Part shown: piece by piece, positions 61,913 through 64,000 of the stretch
How the letters are laid out: the number at the start of each line of letters is the position of its first letter
Numbering within the stretch: position 1 is the first letter of the stretch
Assembly (NCBI RefSeq): GCF_901933205.1
Contig: NC_044573.1
Coordinates: 55,621,993 to 55,685,992, forward strand
Source: Camarhynchus parvulus
Lineage: Eukaryota > Chordata > Aves > Passeriformes > Thraupidae
Length of the DNA: 64,000 nucleotides
Direction of reading: 5' to 3'
The notes under the pieces: model-generated
What the model was told of the DNA's origin: nothing
Databases searched by the model: none
The model's input: only the letters and a program-made list of their open reading frames with translations
Made by a program: the position numbers and the translations under genes

Positions 61913-64000
61913 TTGGCATTGCCTGCAATGTTTCTAATGTGCTCTAGAAACTCACTGGCGCAGAGAGAAGTAAACATGAGTGGGTGGAAAATAGGTTCAA
62001 ACAGCTGAGCAGCAGTGACAGTAGTACAAATTTAAACAACTCTCCCCCTTTTTAGGTTTTGAAGAAGATCAAAAGGAGTTCCTGAGGTGCTCTGTCACAA
62101 GTGTGTTTGTGCTTGCCACCTGGCACTATTTTATAAACAGCACACTACACCACAAGTGATGCGGCCATTTCCCACAGCAGCCCTTTCTCTCTCCTCGTAA
62201 ACAAACCCAAGGCTGTGCGTATCCTCTCCAGCTGCCCCAGCCTCTCCTCAGGAGCTCACATGAAAGCTTTGACTGTGTTTTGCATTAGTTTTCTTCCAGT
62301 GCCAAACAGCCTCTAGACTCGCTGAGTGCCTGCCACGAGCCCCTGCTCTGGGAGGGCAGAGAGCCGGGCCGTGCGAGGCCATGTGAGGCCCACGGGGCTC
62401 ACCCAGGGCCGGCAGCGCAGCCAGGAGCCCTCTGACTGCACCATGGGTGGATGGGCAGACCTCTGGGTCCAGGGTTACCTGCAGGATTTGCTCCTACCCC
62501 TGAGCAGCAGAGCTCAGCGGGATGGTGGCGTTTGCAGCCAGAGCTGCTTTTTGACTCTGGATGTTAATGCCCGGCCTTCCCCCTGCACTGACAAGTGTCT
62601 GTGGTTAAACTGCTCAGGCACCGGGCACGTGATTTCTTCAGGGCTGCTGAAAATTGATGAATCCCATTTTGGCACTGGTCAAAGTCTTACAAAATGTTGT
62701 ACAGGAATTGTTTTAGTTCCTTTCTTTCTGAGGGCCGGCTCCTCTCCACTGCCCCTCCACTGCTCTGGCCGCAGGTGTCTGGCCCCAAAATAGCATGAAA
62801 TGGGTTTGTGCAACGAGAGTGTGGAAGGACTTCAAAAGTATGTTTCTCAGTCTGGGCCTCCAGAGGAGGGCAACTATAAATAGATGCAAAGGCAAGGATA
62901 ATTGGCATGTAAAATGAATAATGCCGCAAGCTCGCCCTAGGAATTTTAGCGAAATAAAACTTTTGTGGCAATTCCACCAACTTGTATTCTGCTTTTTCTC
63001 ATCTGATTTTTTCCAGATGTCCCACTTTCCCTTTTCTCTTTGAACAGTAGTACCTTTCCCTGGAGTCCCAATACCATATTGTATAAATTAGATGTATTCC
63101 AGCCTCTAGTAACTTTCATAGATTAAGCAAAGAAATGACCACATAAAAGATGAATAATCCTAACAAGCTTGATGCTTGTTTAGCTTTTTAGGGAAAATTA
63201 GGCATGTTATTAAGTAAAAAAACCTTTTTATCTCATGGTCCATATGGGGACTGCTTTTGGCCTTGGATATGTCACTGTGAAGAGGCACCTTGGGCCCAAG
63301 TAATTTGACAGGAAACTAGAGTTGTAAAAGCACAACTTTTTTACCTCATTCACGGGTAGTAATTTGAAAAAACATGAACTTATGGGGCAGAGTAACTGCT
63401 AACCTACTGTCCACCCAGACTTTCTCCAGAAAAACAGCCTGAAGAAGAAATATGTGGGACAACAGAACTTTCTTTTGAGAGGAAACTGGAAAGAAAACAG
63501 TTAATATGATCTGTTTCTAACTCATACCACATTTTGTTTCCTGACTCTTAACAGACACCCACCTCAGACTTGGATCCACTGAAAATTTCCATGGATTTCA
63601 TAAAAACAGGATTTGAAACTCTGTTGTGGCAAAAGTATGATATAAAAAATTTACAAATTTGTTTCTAAGAGCCATCAGATTAATTTCCCTTTTGGCTTAT
63701 GCTAAATCTTGGGGGTGGAGGAGGAAAAAAAATAGCTACCATAATTGAGCTCTTTAGAGTAGAACTTGAAATTATGTCCTGACAACTCATAGCAACCAGG
63801 CAGGACCAGCTTTCATTGCCCCACAGGAAAAGGAATAAACATGCTCCAGAAGTCAGAAAGAAACTTTAATTATCAAGAAAAGTTATTTTGGGTAGGGGCA
63901 GGGAAAACAGGTTAAGAAACAAAGTGGTTGGTCAGATTGAGAGAAATGATCTGTATCTGAAGTATGGAAAACCACTGCCATCTGTCACTACGATTATTTT
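61913..64000. other. Non-coding stretch with GC-richer patch
   Basis: No gene recognised. The GC-rich patch at about 62318-62440 is listed separately. On the minus strand a 21-nt segment near 62480-62500 is bracketed by a fair acceptor (CTCTGCTGCTCAG) and donor (TGCAG|GTAACC). The rest is A+T-rich with no recognised repeat up to the window end. Confidence 0.45.
62318..62440. promoter_or_regulatory. Weak CpG cluster
   Basis: About eight CpG sites in some 120 bp (for example GCCGGGCCGTGCGAGG and GGCCGGCAGCGCAG), in a GC-rich patch that extends with fewer CpG to about 62800. It is shorter and weaker than the islands at 5.6 and 35 kb. It may be a minor regulatory element, a decayed island or a GC-rich local isochore fluctuation. 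Confidence 0.3.

Noticed and set aside
1..64000. CRISPR arrays, endogenous retroviral genes, operons, phage or plasmid genes
   Set aside because: No regularly spaced direct repeats, no gag/pol/env-like frames or LTR pairs, and no prokaryotic gene organisation; the CR1 fragments show this is avian nuclear DNA.

Overview
This is a 64 kb stretch of vertebrate nuclear DNA, almost certainly from a bird. The deciding evidence is four 3'-end fragments of CR1 non-LTR retrotransposons. They carry the avian CR1 hallmarks: the tandem ATTCTGTG-type tail (read on the + strand as AATCACAGAATCACAGAAT), followed by GGTTGGAAGAGACC and ATCATCGAGTCCAACC. No bacterial, viral or organellar gene organisation is present. 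The base composition is visibly A+T-rich, CpG-poor and rich in short A/T homopolymers, as expected for intron or intergenic DNA of a macrochromosome.

I recognise no protein-coding gene and no rRNA, tRNA or known microRNA. Open frames are short, share no residues with families I know, and are mostly what chance gives in A+T-rich DNA. The window is best read as a large intron, a gene-poor interval, or both.

Layout. 1-5.3 kb: unremarkable A+T-rich DNA. 5.3-5.85 kb: a small CpG island preceded by a cluster of ATGCAT palindromes. 6.9-7.3 kb: a + strand CR1 3' end. 7.3-34.8 kb: non-coding DNA with microsatellites, possible old SINE fragments, and a 69-nt exon-like segment at 23.4 kb. 34.84-35.55 kb: the main landmark, a strong CpG island with several good splice donors on the minus strand, so it is most likely the promoter and first exon of a leftward transcript. 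36.1-47.1 kb: two minus-strand CR1 fragments, an ATA/ACA microsatellite, a MER5/Charlie-like hAT fossil and several exon-like segments on the minus strand. 47-64 kb: more non-coding DNA with an 11-bp-arm hairpin, a decayed amniote interspersed repeat, a minus-strand CR1 and a weak CpG cluster near 62.4 kb.

The two CpG islands are the only credible regulatory anchors. Their relation to a gene cannot be settled from the window, because no coding exon can be tied to them. The exon-like segments are reported as hypotheses: decoy splice pairs with a short open frame are common in introns. I see no convincing evidence of a new biological system here.
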